From positions 2,013,770 to 2,077,769 of the forward strand of contig NC_133284.1 of assembly GCF_005239225.2 (NCBI RefSeq): 64,000 nucleotides of DNA, given 5' to 3'. This document shows positions 38,943 to 52,084 of the stretch, in pieces (positions within the stretch are counted from its first letter, which is position 1; each line of letters opens with the position of its first letter). The notes under the pieces are model-generated. The model saw only the letters and a program-made list of their open reading frames with translations. It searched no databases and had not been told where the DNA came from. Made by a program: the position numbers and the translations under genes. Origin of the DNA: Populus alba (lineage: Eukaryota > Streptophyta > Magnoliopsida > Malpighiales > Salicaceae).

Positions 38943-39461
38943 TTAGATTTTATCAAGCTTCTCTGCCTTGACAACAGGGTTGGCTTTTGCTATTGCTTCA
39001 CGGGCAGCAGAACGATAATCAAATGGGCAGACATGTTTATCTGAGTAGCGATGAGATGCACAAAAGAGGCTACCGCATCGACACTTGAACCCTGTTAAAC
39101 CAACTCTTTTCTTGCAAGAGGTGCACCGGTTTGGACCCTCCTTCGGCTTTGCCTCAACTCTCTCCCCCAAGCCAGAAGCACAGGATGGCTGCACAGTGAT
39201 GGTCTTAGGCTCCACTGCATTGTTCTGGACATCAATGATGTCAGCAATAACAGGTTCAAAAACATTGCTGCTTGATGATCCATTCACAATACTTCCAATA
39301 GATGACGCAGCGAGATTAGCCTGTTCCTGTTTTAACAGCATATCCTTGTGGCACTTTGAACACATGTTCATAGTAGCTGCACTTCCAAAGAAGCCACAAT
39401 TGTTTGTACACAAAATAGGACCTTCTGGAGGAGCTTGGCATCCTGTCTCGTCATGGTCCAT
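38943..39461 (-). CDS. SAP2-like: A20/AN1 zinc-finger stress-associated protein (SAP)
   Basis: A single coding exon gives 172 aa, the usual SAP size. The A20 finger has Cys18, Cys22, Cys34 and Cys37 ([20 protein letters not shown]). The AN1 finger has Cys113, Cys116, Cys127, Cys129, Cys134, His137, His143 and Cys145. All metal ligands are present. Between them is a low-complexity linker. The tail [25 protein letters not shown] is typical of plant SAPs. These proteins bind ubiquitin and can act as E3 ligases or regulators in salt, cold and drought stress (family knowledge). A minus-strand 5' UTR intron of 1.6 kb (39474-41080) separates a CT-rich leader exon from the ATG exon, a common SAP gene layout. 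Its position beside PLT matches Arabidopsis SAP2 (At1g51200) beside PLT2. Confidence 0.95.
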   Translation of the reverse strand: MDHDETGCQAPPEGPILCTNNCGFFGSAATMNMCSKCHKDMLLKQEQANLAASSIGSIVNGSSSSNVFEPVIADIIDVQNNAVEPKTITVQPSCASGLGERVEAKPKEGPNRCTSCKKRVGLTGFKCRCGSLFCASHRYSDKHVCPFDYRSAAREAIAKANPVVKAEKLDKI

Positions 39462-39473
39462 CCTTCACCTTTC

Positions 39474-41080
39474 CTGCACCACAACTAGATGATCAATATA
39501 AGCAGAAGATAAATGTAAAAAAAAATCACTTTAATATAATCAGAAGATAAATATGCATATTCAGGTACCGGAAACATGCAAAAGAAATGTTAGACATACA
39601 ACTATGTTCCCTGCCAAATGTATTATACCCTTCCCTACCAAAACATTATTTCTGATACCATGCTAGAAGGAGCATAAAATTCTAAAATGACCTTTCCTTT
39701 TCCAAAATGATCTACCCAAGATAAATCCTTCTCTGAAACTAGTTTTCAAACTGAAGCATGGTCACACAATGATTAAGACCAGTGGCCAAAGCCCATCTAA
39801 CAATAAAAGCCATCTATTACTCTCACACAAGACTATTTCTCCAACAAAAACAACAAAACTTCCAACATAAAGATATTTAACCAGAATACCAAAATGAAAC
39901 TAAACAATTCAAACTAGTTTACATATCTTTGTTGTTAGTCTAGTGAGCAAAGTGAAATTATTTACATATCTGATATTGATTATTTATCTCTGCTTTAAAC
40001 TTTTAAGCAATCTAATCCAGCCACGTTACCCAAATATGAGGGTTTCATAGCATAATGCCAAAATGTTTTAAGAAAAAAAAAAGAACAAAGAAAACACAAC
40101 TTTGAATTTATTATGAGCCCAAACGATTGATTCACAACACTTCCTTTTGAAAGAAGCAAAGATTGTGGCAAAATCAATGTTCCATAATTTGAATATTTAA
40201 TTCTCAGTCTGCCTTTAGCTTCCTTGACAACAGATACCAAATGCATACAAGAAATACAATATTCATAAACTAATGGCTGATAATATCTTCCTCGAGATAG
40301 ATTCTAACAATTCTTTCGTGTTTGAACCTACATCAAACATCATTCAATGAAAATTTCATATACCAGTATGCACATAAATGGGAAACCAGCTGAGATTGCA
40401 ACACAAGTCAATTCTCAAGCAACTGAAAATGATTTTCAAAAATACCATACCCTAATAAACAGCCATAAACCACATGCATACAAGTGACGAGAGGAAATAA
40501 AGACCCTACTTTCAAACTTTTCCTACAAATCTTCAACCACATCCAAAATATTAACCAAACTATAACAAAATATCCAAACGTCTCAGAAACCTCAACTTCA
40601 ATCATCCGAAACACAAAAACATATATATCCTCATTTAAACACACTCTCGAGAGAGAGAGAAAAGCTGACTCTTTTAGCCCTTTTGACCATTGAAATAACA
40701 GACTGTATCATCAATATCTAACAAAGATCTTAACTTTATCATGTTTTTCCTTCATCATACCAGAACCCATAAAATCACACATGCCCATAATCCCATAATT
40801 GTAAAACCAAAAAAGAAACAAAAAAGCTACCAGCAACAAATATATGCATGTACATGCTCATGGATACCCCATATGCATGTATCCATGCATGTTATGTATG
40901 AAGTCTAACCTGATTAAACAAGAAACGATTCCTTTGAGCCGATCTTAGCTCAAAACTCCATAAAAAAATTCTTCCTGCTTTTATCAAATGAAACGAAACA
41001 AATAAATAAATATGAACACAACAAATCCATTAAAACACAAAGCAAAATAAATCAAAACCCAGAAATCAAAAGGTGCTAAC
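39474..41080 (-). other. Predicted 5' UTR intron of the SAP gene
   Basis: On the minus strand the leader reads ...CTTGCAAG|GTTAGC at 41081/41080 and re-enters at TGGTGCAG|GAAAGGTGAAGGATG, 12 nt upstream of the start codon. The leader exon (from about 41150 to 41081) is CT-rich on the minus strand. Reading frames inside the intron (for example 39995-40246 and 40408-40644) have no recognisable product. Confidence 0.7.
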
Positions 41081-42020
41081 CTTGCAAGAAATGGACCAGA
41101 TCACCCAGAGAAGAGAGAGAGCCAGGCCAAAAAGAGAGGAGAGAGAGGGATGTGTTTTTTTTTTTTTTTTTGGCTTTCTCTCTCTATTTTTGTTTTATAT
41201 AATTTTGATTCTCAATAATTTTTCTTTGATTTTAAAAAAGGTAAACTACATTTCAGTCCCTAAAGAATCACTACTATCTTACTTTGATCTATATGGTTTG
41301 AAATTTCTTATTGTCAGCAAGTTACTATATTTAATGAAAGAAATCACACCAATTAAGAACATGCTGGAATTGGGATTAAAAAATGATGTAAAAAGGAAAC
41401 TAAGTCAAGAACTTTATTTGTTATTGTTTCTTTATAATTTTTTCAAAAACTTATAAACTAATTATACATCTCAGCACATATATATATAGATATATTATTA
41501 TGTTTATATTATAGTTTTCAAAAATTCACACTAATTATAGCAAATAAAATCTAACTATGAATGACTTTAAAACTTGATAAAATTTGTCTAAAATAATATT
41601 AAATATAGAAGACTTTCATTAATTAAAAAAAAATGCATATGTTATATAATTATTTTTTTATGGAATTCCTCCATGGATAGAGTAAGAAAAAATGAAAATA
41701 ACAATCATATAAGATGTGAAAAAAGTAAAAAAAAAAAAATTAAGAAAAAAATCATCAAGAAATAAAAATGCTTAGAGCTTGGTTTGAAATGAGCTCTACT
41801 TTGAACCAATTTTTTTCTACCAATATATAACATTGTTTTAGTTTTTTAAATTATAATTCTAGTTTACCAACTAATATATAAGTTGATCCATCAAACTCAT
41901 GGTTTGAGTTTTGAACTAGATCAATTCCCGAGTTAAATCTTATAGTTATGAAAAGAACTAACAAATAAAATATGAGAGGCAAAAAAAAAAGTAGAAAAGG
42001 TTGCAGATAAATAGACTTTG

Positions 42021-42236
42021 GGTGTATTTGAGATTGTGATAGCGATAACAGTTCAAAGTGTTTTTCATTTAGAAATACATCAAAATAAATATATATATAT
42101 ATATACACTAAGAATTATTTTTGACATCAACACATTAAAACGATCCAAAAACATAAAAAAAAAATAAAATTCATTTTATGCAAAAAAATAAAATAAATTT
42201 TTTAAAAAACTCAGTTTACACTATGTTCTCAATCAT
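42021..42236. mobile_element. MITE of about 215 bp
   Basis: The left end GGTGTATTTGAGATTGTGAT and the reverse complement of the right end (AGATGATTGAGAACATAGTG) form an imperfect terminal inverted repeat. The interior carries 'gacatcaacacattaaaacg', the family signature. Confidence 0.55.
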
Positions 42237-42598
42237 CTATCACATATTAATCATGAGAGAGGCTGATTGAAATCTTCTAAAAAACATAGGATTATATTCT
42301 AAAATTATAAAATATATGGGTCCAAATGAGATACTTCTAAATCTATAAGGGCTAAAATATAGTTTGCCATTTTTAGGAACAAAAATATATAATAATAATA
42401 ATATAATAATGATAATGATAATGATAATAAATAAAGGCTTCTCTCTGCCAGCCAACTGAACCATCTTTACTGACTAGGGGGTTACGTGTTAGCACTTTAC
42501 TGGATGCGCGTGTACCTTTCCAGGTTTCCTGTTTTTTCCTTTTGATTCTATCTAATTGACGGCCTTTGCCATTTCTGAAGGAGAGTTGTTAACTTCAC

Positions 42599-42634
42599 CT
42601 GCCAGTTGTTATGTAGCTGCCAGTTGTTATGTAG
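42599..42634. repeat. Perfect tandem duplication of an 18-bp unit
   Basis: CTGCCAGTTGTTATGTAG occurs at 42599-42616 and immediately again at 42617-42634 without a difference, in otherwise unique and less AT-rich DNA. Confidence 0.9.
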
Positions 42635-43433
42635 GGCTGGGAGGTGCCTGACGACGACATGACATACAAGAAAATGACATGTCGTTGCTGTTATGCCTGC
42701 TAATCCATCCAAAATGTGGTTTTTCAGATTCTTATGGTAATTAATTAAGGGTTTTGGACCTAATTATAAGACCTCACTCCATAGTTTTTAGACCCAGTTG
42801 GAATCAAGATCCAGGTTTAAAATTTTGACTGGATTACTCGGATCAGTTTATTTTAAAAAAAAAAAAAATCAAGAGGTTATAACTAAGTTTTTGATCGGGT
42901 TGCCAAGTCACGCCGGGTTTTTTTTTTTTCTATTTTTTCTTTAATTCAGTCTAATTTCAGCCCTGAATCGACTAGAACCCGGGTCGACTTGCCGACCTGA
43001 ATTTCAAAACTATACCCGACTCAATGCATCAAGGAAAGTCTATTTGATGGCTTGCCAGCATAGGATTTGTTCGGAGTGGAGAGCCAGTGTAAATTTTTAA
43101 TTTTTTTTATTGAAATGATGTTAATTTATATTTAAAAAAACTAAAATTTAGATTTATTAGAACCTGAGTTTTGGAATTGATCAACTTCCAAGTTAATAAT
43201 AATGGTTGTGATATTTTTTAAGGATGCTACTTATATGCTTATTTTGTTGGCTCTTTAATTAAATATATATTTACTTTTAAGTTAATTTATTTACTTTAAT
43301 TAAAAATATATTTTTTTAATTAAGTTTTAGATAGACTATCCATAATGTTATTTGGTAAATCTTAAACCCTAAACTTCCAAGACTGAGTTTTTTTATTTTT
43401 TTTAAGCTATCAATAGTAAGAGGTCAATGAATA

Positions 43434-43468
<35 letters not shown>

Positions 43469-44130
43469 GTGTATAAGTATAACAGTCACTTCATAGATTT
43501 AATTGACCTTGTGATTTATATAAAATTTTTTTTGCAAAGACTCTTGAATTTTGACTGAATTAGTTCTTTCATGTTCTTCAATGCTCATCTCACCATGTCA
43601 AGTTTGAATTTATAAATATGTGGATGGAGACCTTTTGGTCAAGAGGATCCTTTACTTTTAACCTTAAAAAATTGATTTGAAATCAATACTTTGAAGCTAT
43701 CACTAGAATAGAAAACTTTATCCAATGTTTTTATTTATGCTCCTTGCACCAATGATTAATTGCTTTTTTTATTTTTATTTTTATTTTTTTCAATTAACAA
43801 GGTCACCTATGAACAAGAGTTTTTTTTAACTTTAAGTATAGCTATAAAACTAGATTGAGCTCATAAATGTTGTCGCGTGTTAGATTCTTTGGCTTGGATT
43901 TATTGGCTTTTTAAAAAAAAAAAGTTCCATAACAATGTTATTTTTTAATAAAATTAAAAAATATATTATTTTAAATAAAAATAAAAAGAAATTATAAATT
44001 TTCACTTCATCAAAAACATTGTATTGATTTATCGAGTTACTAGACCAATTTTTTAAATGATTTAAAATCCCATATCAGATCTTGAAATTAACCTGTTGAA
44101 CAAGATAAGTTTAACAACGATGATATAAAG

Positions 44131-44330
44131 AGTTTATTTGAGATTGTAATAGTAGTGACAGTTTAAAGTGTTTTTTGTTTAGAAATATATTAAAATAATT
44201 TTTTTTTAATTTTTTAAAAATTATTTTTGATAACAGCACATCAAAACAATCTGAAAATATAATTTTATTTTATTTTAAACAAAAAAAAATTAAAACTTTT
44301 AAGAACATTACATCACGTTCTCATACACAA
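44131..44330. mobile_element. MITE of about 200 bp
   Basis: The left end GTTTATTTGAGATTGTAATA and the reverse complement of the right end (TTGTGTATGAGAACGTGATG) are related to the ends of the 42021 element. The interior contains 'cagcacatcaaaacaatc'. Confidence 0.5.
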
Positions 44331-46566
44331 TTCAAAAGGAAATACACAGAACAATTGTGTTTTCGTTTTCTTTTTTTGTTTTTCTTCGGGGGATAAAATC
44401 AAGGGGTTGTAATAAAAGCAGGAGGATAACACCCAAGCAAGGTGGGACCAGAAACAGTACTTTACCACACAAGTTGATTCTCCAAGGACCAAGGCAGGAG
44501 GAGATTTTCCCCATTTGCAAGATTACTTTTGAGTTTTGAGTGCTGTTTTTTGCTGGCTTCCAAAGGAGCAAGGCGCCAGCTCTTGTTTGAAAACGCATGT
44601 GGGCCTCTTGCGATGGCCAGGCTCTCCTTTTTTCACTCCTTGTCTCCCTCTTCTTTGCTGACGCAAGGTGAGTTAGGTAGGTGTTTGGCTGCTTTTGAAG
44701 GTTTTAAAGTTTATTTTAAAATTAAATTTTTATTTTATTTTATTTATTTTAAATTAATATTTTTTTTTATGTTTTCAGATGCTGATATTAAAAATAATTT
44801 TTTTAAAATAAAAAAATATTATTTTGATATATTTTCAAGTAAAAAACATTTAAAAAAAAATTATAATCACACTTCTAAACTTATAAGTTTGATATCGTGA
44901 TGAGATATAGTGAAAATCATGTTTTGTCTAAGTTAAAATTTTAAAAAATATTTTACTAGTCAATACATACTATAATTTTATACGATGTTAATTTAAAACT
45001 TTAGTTACAAAAAAAATATATATAATTTATAACTTTTCTTAGATCTACTTTTTTAAATCATAATCACAAAAAATTATTATAATACCAAACATGTTTTAAA
45101 ATATATTATGGATATATTATTTTAGAAATGAATGGCCAGTTCAAGATTGAATTATAAAAGAATTGAATTTCAATTTATGATAGTTGATCTGATACTAAAT
45201 TATCAGAATTTCATATGATTTTAGAATTAGATTTTATAAGAATAATCTTGCGTCTTGTTATTGAAATTTCTGGATGGTATTGCTATGTTATTGTCTAAAA
45301 CCTAGACTATCTTTCATAAAATCTTCTTGAATATGATGTTAGAAAACTGGACTTGGAAATTTCAACTTCAAAATTATAAGAAAAATAATCAATTTCAACA
45401 TGTGATGTTACCCCATGATTTGTGGAGTCACGAGCATATTGTTGCCAAATTCAATTGGTAGAACAGGGTATGGGTCACCACACAACGGGTTGATATGATA
45501 GGTTATTGGATCGATTGAGATCTATGATCTATCTTCAAAATAACATTATTTTAGGGTTTTTTTTTTTAAGAAACAAATCATTAATTTTAACTTGGCTAGT
45601 TTTGTTCAAGTCACGGGTAAACATGTAAAATTCACCTTAGTTTTGTCAAGTTAATCTCAAAATCGATTCAAATTAAAACTTGATTTATATTAAATTATAT
45701 GTCATGGATTTACTGGGTCAACCTATCAAGTATACAAAATTTAATAACTATGTTATATGTAAAACTACATAAAAGGTAAGAAATATTCTTTGTAATTGAA
45801 CTTTTAGTGAAAACTAGACTTAGTGCCCGCGCTGCAGAGCCATATTATTTTTTGTCCAAAAAAATGCATCATGCTTTGTTGTACGCGCTGTTCAAAATGT
45901 GCATATGCCTTCCACACACTTGTTTTTTTTTAGTCAAATACTAAAATTTTTATAAAAATAAAAAAATATTTTAAAAAATAACTATAACTAGTTTTAAAAT
46001 AAGTTGTAGTGATATCAACTACCAAGAAATTATTATATAAAAAAATATATTCAGAGTCCATCTTTATAATTAGATTTCAGTTGCTTGGTGGGTATAGACT
46101 GGCCATCCAGCTTTCACCTTCCTCATAATGATTAGCTATGGCCCTACCAAATGGACGAAGAAATAACCACCTTGAATTGATGTCTCAAGAATTTGTCAAA
46201 AAAAGAGATTTTTCGGTCCATAAAAGCCATTAAAACTGTGTAAATAATGCACCATCGGTGGAAAAGAAAATAGACAAAGACATCTTGTACTGTCCCAAGT
46301 CAAAAAAAAAAAAAAAAAACTGACTCTCTAATTATCGAGGTATATGGAAATTCAATTGAAATGGGAATTGTTTTTTAGTATTTTTTATTTAAAAATATAT
46401 TAATATAATATTTTAATTTTTTAAAATTTATTTTAAATTTTAATGTATTAAAACGATATAAAATCATAAAATATTAATTTAACATAAAAAATTTTAAAAA
46501 TATTTTTTAAACATATTTTTAATAACTTCATATTTTGATGTGAAATGATATTTATTATAATATTAA

Positions 46567-46780
46567 GAGCGTGTTTGACAGTGTGGTAGCGGTTGCTTTT
46601 CAAATAATTTTTCGTGCTAAAATGCATATCAATGATTTTTTTTATTTTATAAAAATTATTTTTGATGTTAGCGCATCAAAACGATCCAAAAAATACAAAC
46701 TGCATTAAATTTTAGTAAAAACAAAAAAAAATTCAAATCTGGTGGGAACGCGGTTTGCACCATATTCCGAAACGCATCTT
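46567..46780. mobile_element. MITE of about 214 bp
   Basis: The left end GCGTGTTTGACAGTGTGGTA and the reverse complement of the right end (AAGATGCGTTTCGGAATATG, continuing into GTGCAAACCGCG) form a terminal inverted repeat. The interior 'gcgcatcaaaacgatccaaa' matches the other MITEs. It is the best-preserved copy. Confidence 0.6.
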
Positions 46781-47594
46781 AAAAGTATAATTTGATGAAA
46801 TCTATCATCAAACATGTATTTGAAATTTAAAAAAGAAAATTGATATAAAAATCTATTTTTTAAAAAATAATATATAAATAATATTTTGTTACTATCCTGA
46901 AATTAAAAAAAAATAATGAAAATAATAAAAAAATATTTTTTTTACCTCCTATTTTATTTCGGTCATCATCACCCACCACATATGGCAGTGCCAGTAATGA
47001 TATGTAGGGAATCCCAAAATGCAAGTAATGCTAAACTGCAAAGCTTTCCTATCTATTTCAAAACTGTGGTTGGCACACCTGTCACAGTAGGAAACTAAAA
47101 CCTCTGCCTTTTTTCTTCTTCTTTCCTTTGCTTTTGCCTCAAATTTCCTCTTTCTTTTGAATTTAAAATTAACATTCAAAATGCTCAGTTTCTTTCCTTA
47201 AGCTTGTAATATCTTTTCATCCCTTCACATTTTTCTTGAGTTTGGATGACAAGTCAAAGAATTCTGCTTCTTTAGCTATATTTTTTATGGGGTGATTCTT
47301 GAATAGTTATATGTATGTGTAAATGAAGAATTTATCGCACTTTGTCTTCATGTTTGCTGCATGATTCCTGTTTGTGATCTCTGAACCACCCAACTTTTAC
47401 TGTGAAATTGTTCTCTGCAAACAGTTAATGTTTCTGTTGTGGTCTTGCATTCAATTTAATGGTTTATGTAGCCACATAATACAATGGCTTGCTTGACATG
47501 AACCAGTCAACGAGGAGCACCCCTTGGAGAGGCTAGTGAATAAGTGGATATATAGCTGAAAGGCCTGTTACTTCTCTGAGCTTTGAAGTTAGTC

Positions 47595-50500
47595 ATGGAG
47601 ACTAAGAGCAAAGAAATGGTATCTAAGATGGACGATTATGAAGTTATAGAGCAAATTGGAAGAGGAACTTTTGGTGCTGCATTTCTTGTTCTTCATAAAT
47701 TTGAGAATAAGAGGTAAAAAAAAATCTCTCCCAGCTCTTCTTCTCTTCCCAATTTCTTCAGGTTTTTGTATAGGATGTGTTTGCACTTCAGCTTAGATAC
47801 CACGTCTACTTGTACTCAGGAAAGGGTCAGTAGAAGAACTCTCCCTCGCAAGTTAGGGGAAGGGGTAGGACTCAATTTAAGTCCTGTCTTGCTGCACTAA
47901 GAACCAGCAGAGAGAGAGAGAGAGAGAGGGAGGGAGGGAGAGGAGGTAGTTGGGAAGGATAAAGGACTAAAATTGATTTTTTTGACCTAATATTACGCAA
48001 GCTTTTCTCTCTAAACTAGAGAGCTGAATGTTACTGAGGATTCTTTAGGAGGGTTAATAAATGCCAAATAAAGTTCTTAGCAGTGTCCTTTGAGTGATAA
48101 TTGAAAGGACCGGTTTCTTGTTTATGAAGTGTGATTAGGCCCACATATGCCATTTATTTCCTCCTGCTGTTATCGTTACAGAATCGATATGCTTTTGCCA
48201 TATACAGCTGTTTTCAGAAACCTGAGATGACATTGATCCAGCTTAGCCAAGTTATTTTGGAAGATTTAGGTAGTGTGTGGTTAATATTCTGGAACAAAAA
48301 CACGGGGATGGTTGGGACAGAAAAGACATGTCTTCTTTGTATTTTCCGTCACTTTATTGTTATATCTTCCTCTTTGTTGCTTCAACCAAGTACGTTTTTT
48401 TTTTTTGGTTGTAAAACACAAACCAAACTGTCAGAAAATTAATTTTGGTTTCAGTACATTTTTAAACGAAATCTATCTGTATTCTGTAGGTATGTATTGA
48501 AGAAGATTCGTTTGGCTAAACAAACAGAAAAGTTCAAGCAAACTGCTTATCAAGAGGTAATTAGCCTCCAGAAAACTGTTTAATTCATCAATTACTTAAC
48601 TCGGCTATGATGTTCATGTATTGCATTGAGGAGTATAACTTAGCTACTATTGGTATATGCTGCAGATGAATTTGATATCAAAGCTTAATAACCCATACAT
48701 TGTGCAGTACAAAGATTCATGGGTGGAGAAGGTAGCTTTTAGCAATCTGTTCTTGTTTGCTCATGTGGTTTTACCTCACAATTGAGGAAAAAAAGAAAAT
48801 TTATTGAGAAAATCATCTATCCCAATAACAAAAATAGTATCTTCACTCTCTGCATATATGTTACAGGAATCCTATGTATGCATTGTAACAAGTTATTGTG
48901 AGGGAGGAGACATGTAAGTCAATTCAGTATAAAATTTTGAGTTCAATCTTGAATTGGCTTGCAGGATACCAACTATTTCTATGTGCAGTTGAGACTGTGT
49001 GGATGCTCGGATCCCCACCATCCATGCACTGCACGCACGGTTGGCTCCCATGGCACGTGCATTGCATTGAAGGTGGGGATCTGCATGGTCAGGACTGCGC
49101 AAAGTATTCCCCTTTCCAATAACATCTCACCATTGCTGCTGGCTTAATTTTTCAAGGCAACCATGTTGATATTTTATCCATTTGTTTATCTGATATTTGA
49201 TTTTACAGGGCTCAAATGATTAAGAAAGCTAGAGGGACATATCTTCCTGAAGAGGTAATGGACATATGAAATTTCTGCAATAAACTAAAGTCCTTTAAGA
49301 CAATTTTTTTCCTCATGTTAGTTTTGCATCTATTGCAATTATTTTCCTACTCTACTACAGATGCTCTGCAGATGGCTGACGCAGCTGTTGCTTGCTGTGG
49401 ACTACCTCCATTCCAATCGTGTCTTGCACAGAGATTTGAAAGTATGCATCAGGAGCAATTCTCATTTGAAAAAAATTTGTTCATGATATCATTCTGATAT
49501 GACTATACTCTCTAATGCCAGTGCTCCAACATATTCCTTGCGAAAGATGGCAACATCCAGCTAGGTGAGGATGCAAATACACAGAACTCTTTTACATTTT
49601 ATTTGCTTCAATTGTAAAGAAACTGTATTATCTCACAGTACATGTCCAGGTGACTTTGGACTTGCAAAATTGTTGAACAAGGAGGATCTTGCATCCACGG
49701 TAATGATTCAATTGTCGATTCGGTCTGATTGTGATGTGTTCCTATATATTGTTAATTCTGGCATTGGTGACACAACAAGGAGGATCGTTAGTTTGACTGA
49801 ATTTTCCTGGAAAACGCTACTAATGCTGCTTGTTATTTCTGTAGATTGTAGGCACTCCGAACTATATGTGTCCAGAACTTCTTGCAGACATACCTTATGG
49901 CTACAAATCGGACATTTGGTCTCTAGGTAACAAAAACCCTGTTATATGTTTATGCATTATTTTCCAGCCTGCTAGCATGGAATCTCTTTAAACCACATTT
50001 TGCTATAATTTTACAGGTTGCTGCATGTTTGAGATTGCTGCACATCAACCTGCATTTAGAGCTTCTGTAAGTGTCACATCGGCATTGTTCAGACAACAAT
50101 TGAGCAAGTTTTTTCAGTCCCGATGAAGGTCAATAACTTTGACAATGTTTATGAACAGGATATGGCTGGACTGATTAACAAGATAAATCGCTCCTCCATT
50201 TCTCCACTCCCAACTGCCTATTCCTCCACATTGTACGTGATATTCTCTGCAACCTCCCAATGCATTTGCACTATATAGGGAAAATACAACTGAATAGGTT
50301 AGCTTTTTTATCTCCAGAAAACAGTTGATCAAAACCATGCTGCGGAAGAGCCCAGAGCATAGACCAACAGTGAGTCTGAGTTGCCCTTGCTCCTTCTCTT
50401 CTCTTGATCAGAAAATGATTTTTATTAATGCTTGCATTTCCACAACTAGGCTGCAGAGTTGTTGAGGCACCCCCATCTACAACCATATCTTGCTCGATGC

Positions 50501-51373
50501 CAAAATCTATCTCCTGTTTTTCTCCCCGTGACGTCTGAATACAGCTGCATGGATAAACCAAAAGGAACCCGATCACCTAACAAGTCTAGTGTTGACAAGA
50601 ATGCCATAGCGTTGAAAGCAAGTCCATCAAAGGAGTGCAAATGTTTGAACCAGGAAAAAGTTGGTGCTTTTGCACAAAGAGTAGCAGCAAATGATTCGCC
50701 AAAAAGTGCAGAACAAACTGAAAAGGTCAACTCAGGAACCAGTTCAGCAAGTATTGCAAGGACTCGCCATGATGAAGAGAAACAAGAAATTGCTTCTGAG
50801 AAGTCACAAATAGTTCAAGAGAAGCTGCGTGGAGTTGGCCAAGCTGGCATGGAATGTAAAAGTGCTAGTTCAGGGAATAGCAAAAGAATGGAAAAGCTGT
50901 CTGCGGATTCAACAGGCTATGTTGGTCTTTCTGGTTACAAAAAGGCATCAGCATTGGCGATGGATGACCAAACTAGACGTGATCTTGAATTCGAACCCGA
51001 ATTCTGCAAACCCCCAACAGTGACAGACATGAAATCAACACCAAGTAAATCGAAACCACCTCATGGAAACAGAGATAGACAAAAGGAATTGAATAGATCC
51101 CCTAGTGACATCTCATCAGTGAGTTCACTGACTTCTCTACATTGTGATGAAACAAAGATTAACTGGAACCCTCAGAGCCTGCAAAGAGCAGATGCTCTGG
51201 AATCACTACTAGAGATTTGTGCAACTTTGGTTAGACAGGAAAGGTATGAGGAGCTAGCAGGAGTACTAAGACCTTTCAGTGAAGAAGCTGTATCATCAAG
51301 AGAAACAGCAATTTGGTTGACAAAGAGCCTCATGAAACTTCACAAAAAAGGCAATGGAGCAGCTCAGCAATGA
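47595..51373 (+). CDS. NEK5-like: NIMA-related Ser/Thr kinase, NEK5-like
   Basis: Thirteen coding exons give 566 aa: 47595-47713, 48490-48556, 48666-48731, 48867-48913, 49209-49254, 49361-49441, 49522-49564, 49650-49699, 49845-49926, 50017-50066, 50159-50232, 50318-50369 and 50450-51373. The kinase domain occupies about residues 15-270: GRGTFG (22-27), Lys44, helix-C Glu62, HRDLKCSN (138-145), DFG (158-160), GTPNYMCPE (176-184) and [13 protein letters not shown] at the end. All catalytic residues are present. The C-terminal half is Ser/Lys-rich, then ends with a conserved block [13 protein letters not shown] and [13 protein letters not shown], which I recall from Arabidopsis NEK5 (At3g20860). 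Plant NEKs organise microtubules and directional cell growth; the role here is inferred. The protein is longer than the roughly 430 aa I recall for Arabidopsis NEK5, because of a longer middle region. Confidence 0.94.
49010..49081. repeat. GC-rich inverted repeat inside NEK intron 4
   Basis: The left arm 49010-49035 and right arm 49056-49081 pair at 23 of 26 positions around a 20-nt loop (49036-49055). The surrounding 150 bp are much more GC-rich than the other introns of this gene. The size resembles a short plant miRNA-type foldback or a miniature inverted-repeat insertion. It explains the unusual short frames predicted on both strands in this intron. Confidence 0.8.
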
Positions 51374-52084
51374 AATTTCTGATAATTCAACTAGCGAATT
51401 CGACTTGATGTGATATGGAGAGTGTATGAAACAGGCTGTCAAATTTCTGTGTTCTGGCTGCTGATAAGGCTCATTTAGGAGTTCTTCACGAACTCCTCTG
51501 AGAAGCAGAAACCATAATCCATGCACATTGTGCTTGTATTCCACACTAGCTAGTATATAACTTCCAACTTATCATGATTGGTTCTGGTCTCTTGTAAGAT
51601 AAGACCATTGAACTTAATTTCAATATTTGCTTGTTTCTTATAATCATGATTCAACTTTAAGCCTTAACTTCATCCAAGCTCAAAATTATGGAAGAACCCA
51701 GTTAAAAGGTATACTGTACAGGCAAGACATCAAGCGAAGTCCAACATCCAGATTCATGATCCGTTTCTGTTGCTTCAATTGTTAAGGTAGTCTGTGGCCA
51801 TATATGTGTGTGTGTTTCATGCCTTGTAATAACCATCAGTTGAAATTCATGGTTGTTGGACACAAATTTATCGGGCTCAAAATACCTCCTAAAAAGCTCA
51901 AAAAACTCATGAAAGCTCTCACCATCCGGGCGCACACCCAGCATGCTAGGCATGCACTGAACACCCTCGTGGGCTTGGGTTTCGGGTCCATATAATATGC
52001 TTGGATTTATTTTTCGTTATTAATAGACTCGCGCACTTTACTCAAGTCAGCTCATGACTCCTTTAGAAAATATTTTCAAAACTA
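51374..52084. other. NEK 3' flank and intergenic DNA
   Basis: The first 250 bp are presumably NEK 3' UTR. From about 51950 the sequence becomes the flank of the repeated block at 52085. No gene is recognised. Confidence 0.5.

Larger units (their letters stand above)
41150..47594. other. Repeat-rich intergenic region upstream of NEK
   Basis: It contains three MITEs (listed), an ATA microsatellite (about 43434-43468), a tandem 18-bp duplication (42599-42634) and decayed retroelement-like DNA with 'acccgggtcgacttgccg' near 42977-42995. A less AT-rich part at 44390-44680 has overlapping frames up to 123 codons on both strands but no known domain. The last 450 bp before the NEK ATG are probably promoter and leader. 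Confidence 0.5.

Noticed and set aside
41073..41456. 127-codon plus-strand frame near the SAP leader
   Set aside because: Its first part is the antisense of the CT-rich SAP leader exon. The remainder is AT-rich intergenic sequence with no domain.
44332..44900. Overlapping 88-, 60- and 123-codon frames around 44.3-44.9 kb
   Set aside because: The region is less AT-rich than its flanks, but no protein family, splice pattern or conserved motif was recognised. It is left as intergenic.
48893..49147. Overlapping frames on both strands in NEK intron 4
   Set aside because: They fall in the GC-rich inverted repeat and intron sequence. The NEK frame is continuous only when this interval is spliced out.
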